Below are positions 58,730 through 64,000 of a DNA stretch of 64,000 bases, piece by piece. A program made the translations under genes and the position numbers. The notes beneath the pieces were generated by a model. The model ran no database searches. It saw nothing but the letters and a program-made list of their open reading frames with translations, and was not told the origin of the DNA. Origin of the DNA: Ramlibacter sp. PS4R-6. GTDB taxonomy: Bacteria > Pseudomonadota > Gammaproteobacteria > Burkholderiales > Burkholderiaceae_C. The stretch lies in assembly GCF_037572775.1 (NCBI RefSeq), contig NZ_JBBHKA010000001.1:2418001-2482000 (forward strand), written 5' to 3'. Numbering within the stretch: the stretch's first letter is position 1; the number at the start of each line of letters is the position of its first letter.

Positions 58730-58754
58730 ACCCATTGTGGCTATGTAACTTTTT
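58722..58754 (+). terminator. Terminator downstream of the leuA pair
   Basis: GTTACATA / TATGTAAC (58722-58729, 58742-58749) with an inner CCA/TGG pair, then TTTTT. It lies 37 bases past the second leuA stop. The AT-rich stem is unlike the GC-rich terminators elsewhere in the window. Confidence 0.65.
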
Positions 58755-58803
58755 CGGGCGGTGAGTAAACTTCACCTGCTGCTGTGGCGTTGTTGGGGAT
58801 GTG

Positions 58804-59814
58804 ATGAGCCTGAACTCGAAGCTGAAGCAATGGATGAGCGTGGTGGTCCTCGGGGCTGTCGCCGCTGCGTTGGTGCCCGCCCATGCGGATGCCGCGCAAC
58901 GGAAGAGCAAGAAGGCCGAACCGCGCCGCGTCGTCCGTACCTATTCCATGGCCAAGCACCCGTCGGTGGTGCGCGCGGCCATTCCCGCCAAGCCGTCCTT
59001 CGGTGAACTCGCGGGCTTGCACGGCACGCCGGACGAACTGGACCTGAAGTCCAGCGTCGCCCTCATCATCGACCAGGACACGCGCGAGGTCCTGCTGCGC
59101 AAGAACGATGCGGCCGTGCTGCCGATCGCCTCCATCACCAAGCTGATGACCGGCCTCGTCGTGAGCGAAGCCAAGCTGCCGATGGACGAGATGATCACCA
59201 TCACGCAGGAAGACGTCGACACGGAAAAGCATTCGCGCTCGCGCCTGAAGGTGGGCGTGTCGCTGTCGCGCGGGGAGCTGATGCACCTGGCGCTGATGTC
59301 CAGCGAGAACCGCGCCGCGCATGCGCTGGGCCGCACGTATCCCGGCGGCCTGGGCAAGTTCGTCGAGGCGATGAACGCCAAGGCGCAGCTGCTCGGCATG
59401 AAGGACACGAAGTACGTCGAGCCGACGGGCCTGTCCAGCAAGAACCAGTCGAGCGCGCATGACCTCGCCACGCTGGTGGCCAACGCCTACGACGACGCGA
59501 TGCTGCGCGAGTTCTCCACGTCGCCGGGCAAGCTGGTGGCCGTGGGCAAGCGCAACATGCAGTTCAACAACACCAACCGCCTGGTGAAGAACCCGCAGTG
59601 GGACATCGGCCTGCAGAAGACCGGCTACATCTCCGAGGCCGGCCAGTGCCTGGTGATGCAGGCCAAGGTGGCCGGCCGCAAGCTGATCATGGTGTTCCTC
59701 GATTCCGCCGGGAAGCTGAGCCGGATCGGCGACGCCGAGCGCGTGCGCCACTGGCTGGAAAAGCAGCAGGCGGTGACACCGACCAGCACCGTGATCCGCC
59801 AGGTAAGCGGTTAA
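58804..59814 (+). CDS. pbpG: D-alanyl-D-alanine endopeptidase (PBP7 type)
   Basis: A 336-residue periplasmic serine peptidase cutting peptide cross-links in peptidoglycan. The signal peptide ends around AHADA (residues 25-30). The active-site SxxK is S110-ITK-113, SxN is in LMSSENRAAHAL, and KTG is in LQKTGYISEAG. The basic stretch QRKSKKAEPRRVVR after the signal may bind the cell wall. ATG 58804 is used; a GTG one codon earlier is possible. Confidence 0.93.
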   Translation: MSLNSKLKQWMSVVVLGAVAAALVPAHADAAQRKSKKAEPRRVVRTYSMAKHPSVVRAAIPAKPSFGELAGLHGTPDELDLKSSVALIIDQDTREVLLRKNDAAVLPIASITKLMTGLVVSEAKLPMDEMITITQEDVDTEKHSRSRLKVGVSLSRGELMHLALMSSENRAAHALGRTYPGGLGKFVEAMNAKAQLLGMKDTKYVEPTGLSSKNQSSAHDLATLVANAYDDAMLREFSTSPGKLVAVGKRNMQFNNTNRLVKNPQWDIGLQKTGYISEAGQCLVMQAKVAGRKLIMVFLDSAGKLSRIGDAERVRHWLEKQQAVTPTSTVIRQVSG

Positions 59815-59816
59815 AC

Positions 59817-59841
59817 AAAAAAGGGCCTTCGGGCCCTTTTT
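59817..59841. terminator. Bidirectional terminator between pbpG and the IclR gene
   Basis: AAAAAGGGCC / GGCCCTTTTT arms around a TTCG loop. A-runs and T-runs on both sides let it end transcripts from both convergent genes. Confidence 0.85.
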
Positions 59842-59842
59842 G

Positions 59843-60637
59843 TTAGGCAGCCTTCGCAGCCGGCGGGTGGTAACCCAGGGCCGATGAAATCTGGCTAGCG
59901 GTGGACTGCAGTTTCGTCAGCCACGCGTCGTCGAGCCGATCCGCCGGCGCCGAGATCGACAGGCCCGCCACCAGGCGCGCCTGGTCGTCGTAGATGCCGG
60001 CGGCCATGCAGCGCACGCCCAGCTCCAGCTCCTCGTTGTCGCGCGCGATGCCGTACTGCCTGGCCTTGGCCAGTTCGCGCTCGAGGATCGGCAGTTGCGT
60101 GATGCTGTTGCGCGTGTGCCCGGCCAGCCCCGTGCGCGTGGCGTACTGCCGCACGCGCGTCGGGTCGTCAGCGGCCAGGAACAACTTGCCGCTGGAGGTG
60201 AGGTGCAATGGCGCGCGGCCGCCGATGGTGCGCACCACCTGCATGCCCGAACGCTCGCTGTAGGCGCGCTCGATGTAGACGATCTCGTCGCCCTGGCGCA
60301 TGGCCAGGTTCACCGGCTGCTGGATCTGCTTGTGCAGCTCGCGCATGGGGCTCAGGGCCGCGTCGCGCACGTTCAGGCGCGCCTTGACCAGGTTGCCCAG
60401 CTCGAGCAGCCGCATGCCCAGGCGGTAGCTGCCGGCCTCGGGCCGGTCCACGAAACGGCCGGTGGCCAGGTCGTTCAGGATGCGGTGGGTGGTGGACGGG
60501 TGCAGCCCCGTCCTTTCGCTGATCTCCTTCAGGGAGACCGCGTCTTCGCGCGAGGCCAGCACGTCGATCAGGGCGAACATGCGTTCGATCACCTGGATCG
60601 TGGGCTTGGCGAGCGCCTGGGAGTCTTTTTTTCGCAT
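59843..60637 (-). CDS. IclR family transcriptional regulator
   Basis: A 264-residue regulator. The N-terminal winged helix-turn-helix (VSLKEISERTGLHPSTTHRILNDLATGRFVDR) is followed by a GAF-like effector domain (GGRAPLHLTSSGKLFLA and LELGVRCMAAGIYDD). IclR proteins respond to small organic acids or aromatics and often control catabolic genes next to them; here the neighbours are housekeeping, so the target is unknown. ATG 60637 begins MRKKDSQALAKPTIQVIERM. Confidence 0.92.
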   Translation of the reverse strand: MRKKDSQALAKPTIQVIERMFALIDVLASREDAVSLKEISERTGLHPSTTHRILNDLATGRFVDRPEAGSYRLGMRLLELGNLVKARLNVRDAALSPMRELHKQIQQPVNLAMRQGDEIVYIERAYSERSGMQVVRTIGGRAPLHLTSSGKLFLAADDPTRVRQYATRTGLAGHTRNSITQLPILERELAKARQYGIARDNEELELGVRCMAAGIYDDQARLVAGLSISAPADRLDDAWLTKLQSTASQISSALGYHPPAAKAA

Positions 60638-60675
60638 GGGGGCCAGGAAAACCGGACCCGCCATTTTACTTGGTG

Positions 60676-60696
60676 AAAAGCCACCCCGCCGCGGGG
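60676..60696 (-). terminator. Probable terminator of aat-bpt
   Basis: On the minus strand, CCCC-GCGGC-GGGG (60684-60696) is followed by TGGCTTTTC. It is 7 bases past the bpt stop. The stem is short, so confidence is moderate. Confidence 0.5.
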
Positions 60697-60702
60697 CCCC
60701 CG

Positions 60703-61452
60703 TCAGGTGCCGGGGCTGTCGTCCCGGACCCACTGGCCGTCGACCAGGACCTCGTGGGGGGAGAAGCGGGCCTTGTAGTTCATCTTGGGGCTCTGGCCGA
60801 TCCAGTAGCCCAGGTAGACGTGGGGCAGTTTCAGGCGCCGGGCCTGGTCGATCTGCCACAGGACGCTGTAGGTGCCGTAGCTGGCGCCGCCGTCGGGCTC
60901 GTAGAAGGTGTAGACCGCCGAGATGCCGTCGTTCAGCACGTCGAGGATGGACACCATGCGCAGCGGGCCGGGCGTGCCGTCGGCGCGCGATTCGCGGAAC
61001 TCCACCAGCCGCGAGTTGACCCGGCTTTGCAGCAGGAACTGCGTGTACTGGTCGATGCTGTCGTGGTCCATGCCGCCGCCGGCATGGCGGCCGGTCTGGT
61101 AGCGCAGGTACAGGTGGTAGTGCTCCGGCACGAAACACAGCTTGAGCACGCGCGCCTGCAGGCCCTGGTGCTTGGCCCAGGCGCGGCGCTGGCTGCGGCC
61201 GGGCTGGAACTCGCCGGCCAGCACGCGCAGCGGCACGCAGGCGCGGCAGCCGTCGCAATACGGGCGGTACGTGAACATGCCGCTGCGGCGGAAGCCGCTG
61301 GTCACCAGGTCCGAATACGCGTCGTTGTGGATCAGGTGGCTGGGCGTGGCGACCTGCGAGCGCGCCTGCTTGCCCGGCAGGTAGCTGCACGGGTAAGGCG
61401 CTGTCGCATAGAACTGCAGCGTCTGGAGCGGAAGGTCCTTGAGGTGCGTCAC
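60703..61452 (-). CDS. bpt: Aspartate/glutamate leucyltransferase (arginyltransferase family)
   Basis: A 249-residue aminoacyl-tRNA protein transferase of the ATE/Bpt family. Bacterial Bpt adds leucine to N-terminal Asp or Glu, making substrates for ClpS/ClpAP. The cysteine cluster [15 protein letters not shown] and [13 protein letters not shown] is conserved, as is [18 protein letters not shown]. The GTG start at 61452 overlaps the aat stop (GTGA), which fixes the start. Together with aat it forms an N-degron operon. Confidence 0.93.
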   Translation of the reverse strand: MTHLKDLPLQTLQFYATAPYPCSYLPGKQARSQVATPSHLIHNDAYSDLVTSGFRRSGMFTYRPYCDGCRACVPLRVLAGEFQPGRSQRRAWAKHQGLQARVLKLCFVPEHYHLYLRYQTGRHAGGGMDHDSIDQYTQFLLQSRVNSRLVEFRESRADGTPGPLRMVSILDVLNDGISAVYTFYEPDGGASYGTYSVLWQIDQARRLKLPHVYLGYWIGQSPKMNYKARFSPHEVLVDGQWVRDDSPGT

Positions 61453-62189
61453 GGGCTTCGCGGCAGGAGTCGTTGCCAGTATATGGGCTCGAATCGCCAG
61501 CGTGGCGCCGGTTTTTTCACGCTTTGTGCGACCTGCGCCACAAACGCGTCGCGCGGGATCTCGCGCGCGCCCAGCGACGCGAGGTGCTGCGTGTTCTGCT
61601 GGCAATCGATCGTCGCGATGCCGTGCTCCAGGCAGAACGCGACGAGCGCCGCGAGCGCCACCTTCGATGCGTCGGGCTCGCGCGTGAACATCGATTCGCC
61701 GAACACCGCCTGCCCGATGTTCACGCAATAGAGCGCGCCGGCGAGGCGCCCGCCGATCCACGTCTCCACGCTGTGCGCAAAGCCCGCGCGGTGGAAGGCG
61801 CTGTAGGCGCGCACCATTTGCGGCACGATCCAGGTGCCGGCCTGGCCTTCGCGCGGGCTGGCGGCGCAGGCGCGGATCACCTCGTCGAACGCGGAGTCCA
61901 TGCGGATCTCGAGGTCACCGCGCTCCAGCAGGCGCGCGATCGTCTTGCGCAGCGAACGGTGGAGGCGGAATTCCCCGGGCACCAGCACCATGCGCGGGTC
62001 GGTGCTCCACCACAGGATCGGCTGGCCGTCGCTGAACCACGGGAAGATGCCGGTGGAGTAGGCGCGGTGCAGGCTGTCGACGTCCAGCGCGCCGCCGGCG
62101 GCCAGCAGGCCGGGCGCCGGCTGGCGCGCGTCCCACGCGCGCGCCGGTTCGGGGAAAGCATCGCCGGGATCGAGCCAGGGCAGGTTCAT
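61449..62189 (-). CDS. aat: Leucyl/phenylalanyl-tRNA-protein transferase
   Basis: A 246-residue enzyme adding Leu or Phe to N-terminal Lys or Arg. Diagnostic motifs are [60 protein letters not shown] and FGESMF. It marks proteins for ClpS-dependent degradation. It is the first gene of aat-bpt, divergent from a lipoprotein gene. Confidence 0.95.
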   Translation of the reverse strand: MNLPWLDPGDAFPEPARAWDARQPAPGLLAAGGALDVDSLHRAYSTGIFPWFSDGQPILWWSTDPRMVLVPGEFRLHRSLRKTIARLLERGDLEIRMDSAFDEVIRACAASPREGQAGTWIVPQMVRAYSAFHRAGFAHSVETWIGGRLAGALYCVNIGQAVFGESMFTREPDASKVALAALVAFCLEHGIATIDCQQNTQHLASLGAREIPRDAFVAQVAQSVKKPAPRWRFEPIYWQRLLPRSP

Positions 62190-62242
62190 TCTCGGGTGAA
62201 TCTCGCATCGCCATCTTGCCGCGACGCTGCTATTGTGCAGTG

Positions 62243-63391
62243 ATGAACCGCCTGCTCGCGCTTGTCGCCGCTGCGGTACTGGCCGGGTGTGCCAGCACCG
62301 CCCCCGCGCCCGCCACCACGCCGTGGCTGGACGCCCAGTTCCAGCACGACGCCGCGCTCGTCACCGTGACGGCGCAGGACCTGTTCCGGCTCGACGCCGA
62401 CCTCGAGCAGCGCCTGGCGGAACCGAACGTGCGCGAGGTGTTCAAGGACGTGCGCCTGCGCCGCGTCGTCGACATCATCTTCGGGGCCGACCGCAAGGGC
62501 TTCGCCTACCGCGCCGGCCATTCCACGGTGGCCGCCGACACCTGGCGCGACCGCGCCGGCGACTGCCTGTCGCTCACCGTGCTCACGTACGCGGTGGCGA
62601 AGAAGATCGGCATGTCGGCCGTGATGCAGGAGGTGCAGACGCCCGCGGTGTTCGGCCGCTCCGGCCAGCTGGACGTCGTGAACCAGCACGTCAACGTGCT
62701 GCTGCCGTCGGCGCGCAGCGACTTCCTCGTCTCCGATCCCTGGGGCCACGACGTCGTGCTCGATTTCGAGCCGGACTTCGCCACCGCGCGGCGCGGCACG
62801 CAGCTGACCGAGCCGGCCATCCTCGCGCGTTTCTACAACAACGTCGCCGTGGAGCACATGGCGCGCGGCGATGCGCGCATGGCCTATGCGCACTTCAAGG
62901 CGGCCATCCTGTCGGACCCCGGGTACGTGTCGCCCTACGGCAACCTCGCCGTGCTGTACCGGCGCAGCGGGCATGAGCAGGAGGCCGAAAGCCTGCTGCG
63001 GTTCGCGGTAGGGCTGGGCGGCACGAGCGACGTGGCGCTGCACGAGCTGCACCGGCTGCTGCGCGACCAGGGGCGTGTGGGCGAGGCCGCGGACGTGCAG
63101 CGCAAGCTCGAGGCGCGCCAGGCCGCCGACCCGTACTACTGGATGAGCCGCGGCTTGCAGCAGATCGCGGCGAACGAGCCGCGCCGGGCCATTTCCTCGC
63201 TGCAGCGCGCCAAGGACCTCGCGCCGACGTTCGCCGAAGTCCACCGCTACCTGGCCACTGCGTACATCCAGTCGGGCGATGTGCAGAAGGCGCGCGAGGA
63301 AGTGGCGCTGATGGAGAACCTGGGCGGCCCGCTCAACAAGGTGGCGGTCCTGCGCCGCAAGCTGGACCAGGCCGAGCGGCCGCCCCAATGA
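62243..63391 (+). CDS. Lipoprotein with transglutaminase-like and TPR domains
   Basis: A 382-residue protein with lipobox LAGC (C16). Residues about 90-180 look like a transglutaminase/cysteine-protease fold: Cys in DRAGDCLSLTVLTYAVAKKIG, His in VNQHVNVLLP, Asp in LVSDPWG. The rest is TPR helices (ARMAYAHFKAAILSDPGYVSPYGNLAVLYRRSG and later repeats). It is probably an envelope scaffold or peptidase with unknown partner. ATG 62243 begins the signal. It is divergent from aat. Confidence 0.82.
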   Translation: MNRLLALVAAAVLAGCASTAPAPATTPWLDAQFQHDAALVTVTAQDLFRLDADLEQRLAEPNVREVFKDVRLRRVVDIIFGADRKGFAYRAGHSTVAADTWRDRAGDCLSLTVLTYAVAKKIGMSAVMQEVQTPAVFGRSGQLDVVNQHVNVLLPSARSDFLVSDPWGHDVVLDFEPDFATARRGTQLTEPAILARFYNNVAVEHMARGDARMAYAHFKAAILSDPGYVSPYGNLAVLYRRSGHEQEAESLLRFAVGLGGTSDVALHELHRLLRDQGRVGEAADVQRKLEARQAADPYYWMSRGLQQIAANEPRRAISSLQRAKDLAPTFAEVHRYLATAYIQSGDVQKAREEVALMENLGGPLNKVAVLRRKLDQAERPPQ

Positions 63392-63421
63392 AAAAAAAAG
63401 GGCCGGCATTGCTGCCGGCCC
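63391..63421 (-). terminator. Minus-strand intrinsic terminator with T9 tail
   Basis: GGGCCGGCA / TGCCGGCCC (63400-63408, 63413-63421) with loop TTGC. On the minus strand it is followed by nine T, overlapping the stop of the lipoprotein gene. On the plus strand no T-run follows, so it serves a minus-strand transcript. Confidence 0.7.
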
Positions 63422-63579
63422 GATGACACCTTCAAAGAGTTGAAGACACCTATGGCAAGAGAAGGATAGGCGACGGCCCCAAGCTGTGCTGTAGGAGGCT
63501 CAGCCTTAGGTGGCGTAGGCGCAAAGGCCGCGCTGGTGTCCGCATCACAGGTGCGTCGGCATCCAGCAGCAAATGGAAA
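63422..63579 (-). other. Possible small RNA region, otherwise no gene seen
   Basis: This 158-base stretch has no convincing coding region. It ends on the minus strand in a strong terminator. It also holds a perfect hairpin CTTCAA-AGAG-TTGAAG (63430-63445). It could be a small RNA on the minus strand, or a processed tail of the tRNA transcript if that reads through its own terminator. No promoter is obvious. Confidence 0.25.
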
Positions 63580-63606
63580 GGGCCCGCACACGGGATGTGC
63601 GGGCCC
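63570..63606 (-). terminator. Terminator of tRNA-Asn
   Basis: A perfect 11-bp stem GGGCCCGCACA / TGTGCGGGCCC (63580-63590, 63596-63606), then CTTTCCATTT on the minus strand. It begins 11 bases after the tRNA 3' end. Confidence 0.7.
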
Positions 63607-63616
63607 TTCGATGTTC

Positions 63617-63692
63617 TGGCTCCCCGACCTGGGCTCGAACCAGGGACCTACGGATTAACAGTCCGGCGCTCTACCGACTGAGCTATCGGGGA
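63617..63692 (-). tRNA. tRNA-Asn(GTT)
   Basis: 76 nt with encoded CCA. The acceptor stem is TCCCCGA / TCGGGGA, the D-arm begins TAGCTCAGTCGGTAGAGC, and the anticodon loop CTGTTAA has GTT at 63659-63657. The T-arm is CCTGGTTCGAGCCCAGG. A TATAAT box lies at 63704-63709 on the minus strand, 12 bases upstream of the mature 5' end. Confidence 0.97.
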
Positions 63693-63742
63693 ACAAGCCT
63701 TCGATTATAGCGTCATTTGGCAGGGCTTCCGGACGGATGCGC

Positions 63743-64000
63743 TCAGAGCGACACCGTGACCGAGAGGCGCAGCGTGCGTTGCGCGCCGGGGTAGAGGTAC
63801 ACGTGCCCGAACTGGAACGGCGACTCGCGCCAGTAGCGCCGGTTCGTCACGTTGTCCACGCCCAGCAGCCAGGTCGTGGCGGTGGCGCCGAGCTGCGCCT
63901 GGTAGCGCAAAGCCGCGTCCACGCGTGTCCATGCGGGAAGCATCACCGATTCGTTGGCGAGAACCGGGCGGCTCCCTTCGTGTGACAGCGAGGCCTGCAG
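63743..64000 (-). CDS. TonB-dependent siderophore receptor, C-terminal end only
   Basis: The last 85 codons of a gene that enters from beyond the window. The text ARTRVDAALRYQ-type strand (here PAWTRVDAALRYQ), LLGVDNVTNRRYWRE and HVYLYPGAQRTLRLSVTVSL is the usual final strands of FhuA/ferrichrome-like outer-membrane receptors. It would import iron chelates with TonB-ExbBD energy. Ligand unknown. Confidence 0.85.
   Translation of the reverse strand: MQASLSHEGSRPVLANESVMLPAWTRVDAALRYQAQLGATATTWLLGVDNVTNRRYWRESPFQFGHVYLYPGAQRTLRLSVTVSL

Noticed and set aside
63391..63421. Terminator of the plus-strand lipoprotein gene
   Set aside because: There is no T-run after the hairpin on the plus strand; nine A precede it instead, which is a minus-strand terminator.

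Overview
The window is strongly GC-rich chromosomal DNA, coding-dense on both strands, with many 1-16 bp gene overlaps. Gene content and order point to a betaproteobacterium of the order Burkholderiales, most like the Comamonadaceae (Ramlibacter/Variovorax type). The clues are trxA-rho, ffs divergent from dnaX-ebfC-recR, nadE-glnB, an ECF sigma/DUF3619/DUF3106 cluster, ilvBNC-pssA-leuA and an aat-bpt pair. This is inferred from gene order and protein resemblance; no database search was possible. I see no prophage, insertion sequence, CRISPR array or restriction locus. This is mostly housekeeping backbone.

Layout. 1-6.3 kb: the end of a membrane glycosyltransferase, zinc-free ribosomal protein L31 (rpmE2), a DUF4214 protein, an amino-acid ABC permease and binding protein without an ATPase, rho and trxA. 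6.4-12.1 kb: an AddB/AddA-like nuclease-helicase pair. 12.1-16.1 kb: a small envelope protein, 4.5S RNA, dnaX with a probable slippage site, ebfC, recR and a MAPEG protein. 16.2-19.0 kb: a TauABC/SsuABC-type transporter. 19.0-22.2 kb: mltD behind a gutted gloB, divergent from a methyltransferase and rnhA. 22.3-28.1 kb: an RND efflux pair, then a MoaD/ThiS-like protein next to a BNR beta-propeller. 28.1-32.3 kb: a Lys/Ala-rich exported protein, moaA-mobA-moeA and a short-chain dehydrogenase. 32.4-34.9 kb: three exported proteins, one an M48 metallopeptidase. 34.9-37.8 kb: an aldehyde dehydrogenase and a predicted metal-dependent hydrolase divergent from a TetR regulator.

37.8-40.7 kb: membrane H+-pyrophosphatase divergent from soluble pyrophosphatase. 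40.7-45.5 kb: a minus-strand run of LigD-type polymerase domain, KTSC protein, alpha/beta hydrolase, wax-ester synthase/DGAT and acyltransferase. 45.5-47.5 kb: nadE-glnB. 47.5-50.7 kb: LOG-family protein, diacylglycerol kinase, RDD protein, DUF3106, DUF3619 and ECF sigma factor. 50.8-58.7 kb: ilvB-ilvN-ilvC, pssA, a leucine-rich leader peptide with attenuator, and two tandem 2-isopropylmalate synthases, which together make a branched-chain amino acid block. 58.8-64 kb: a PBP7-type endopeptidase, an IclR regulator, the N-degron transferases aat-bpt, a transglutaminase/TPR lipoprotein, tRNA-Asn and the end of a TonB-dependent receptor.

The most interesting signals are the A9 slippage site in dnaX, the leu attenuator ahead of tandem leuA genes, the gloB remnant lacking most metal ligands, the MoaD-like/beta-propeller pair, the sigma/DUF3619/DUF3106 operon, the palindromic operators at the TetR gene, and four convergent gene pairs that share one CTAG as both stop codons.
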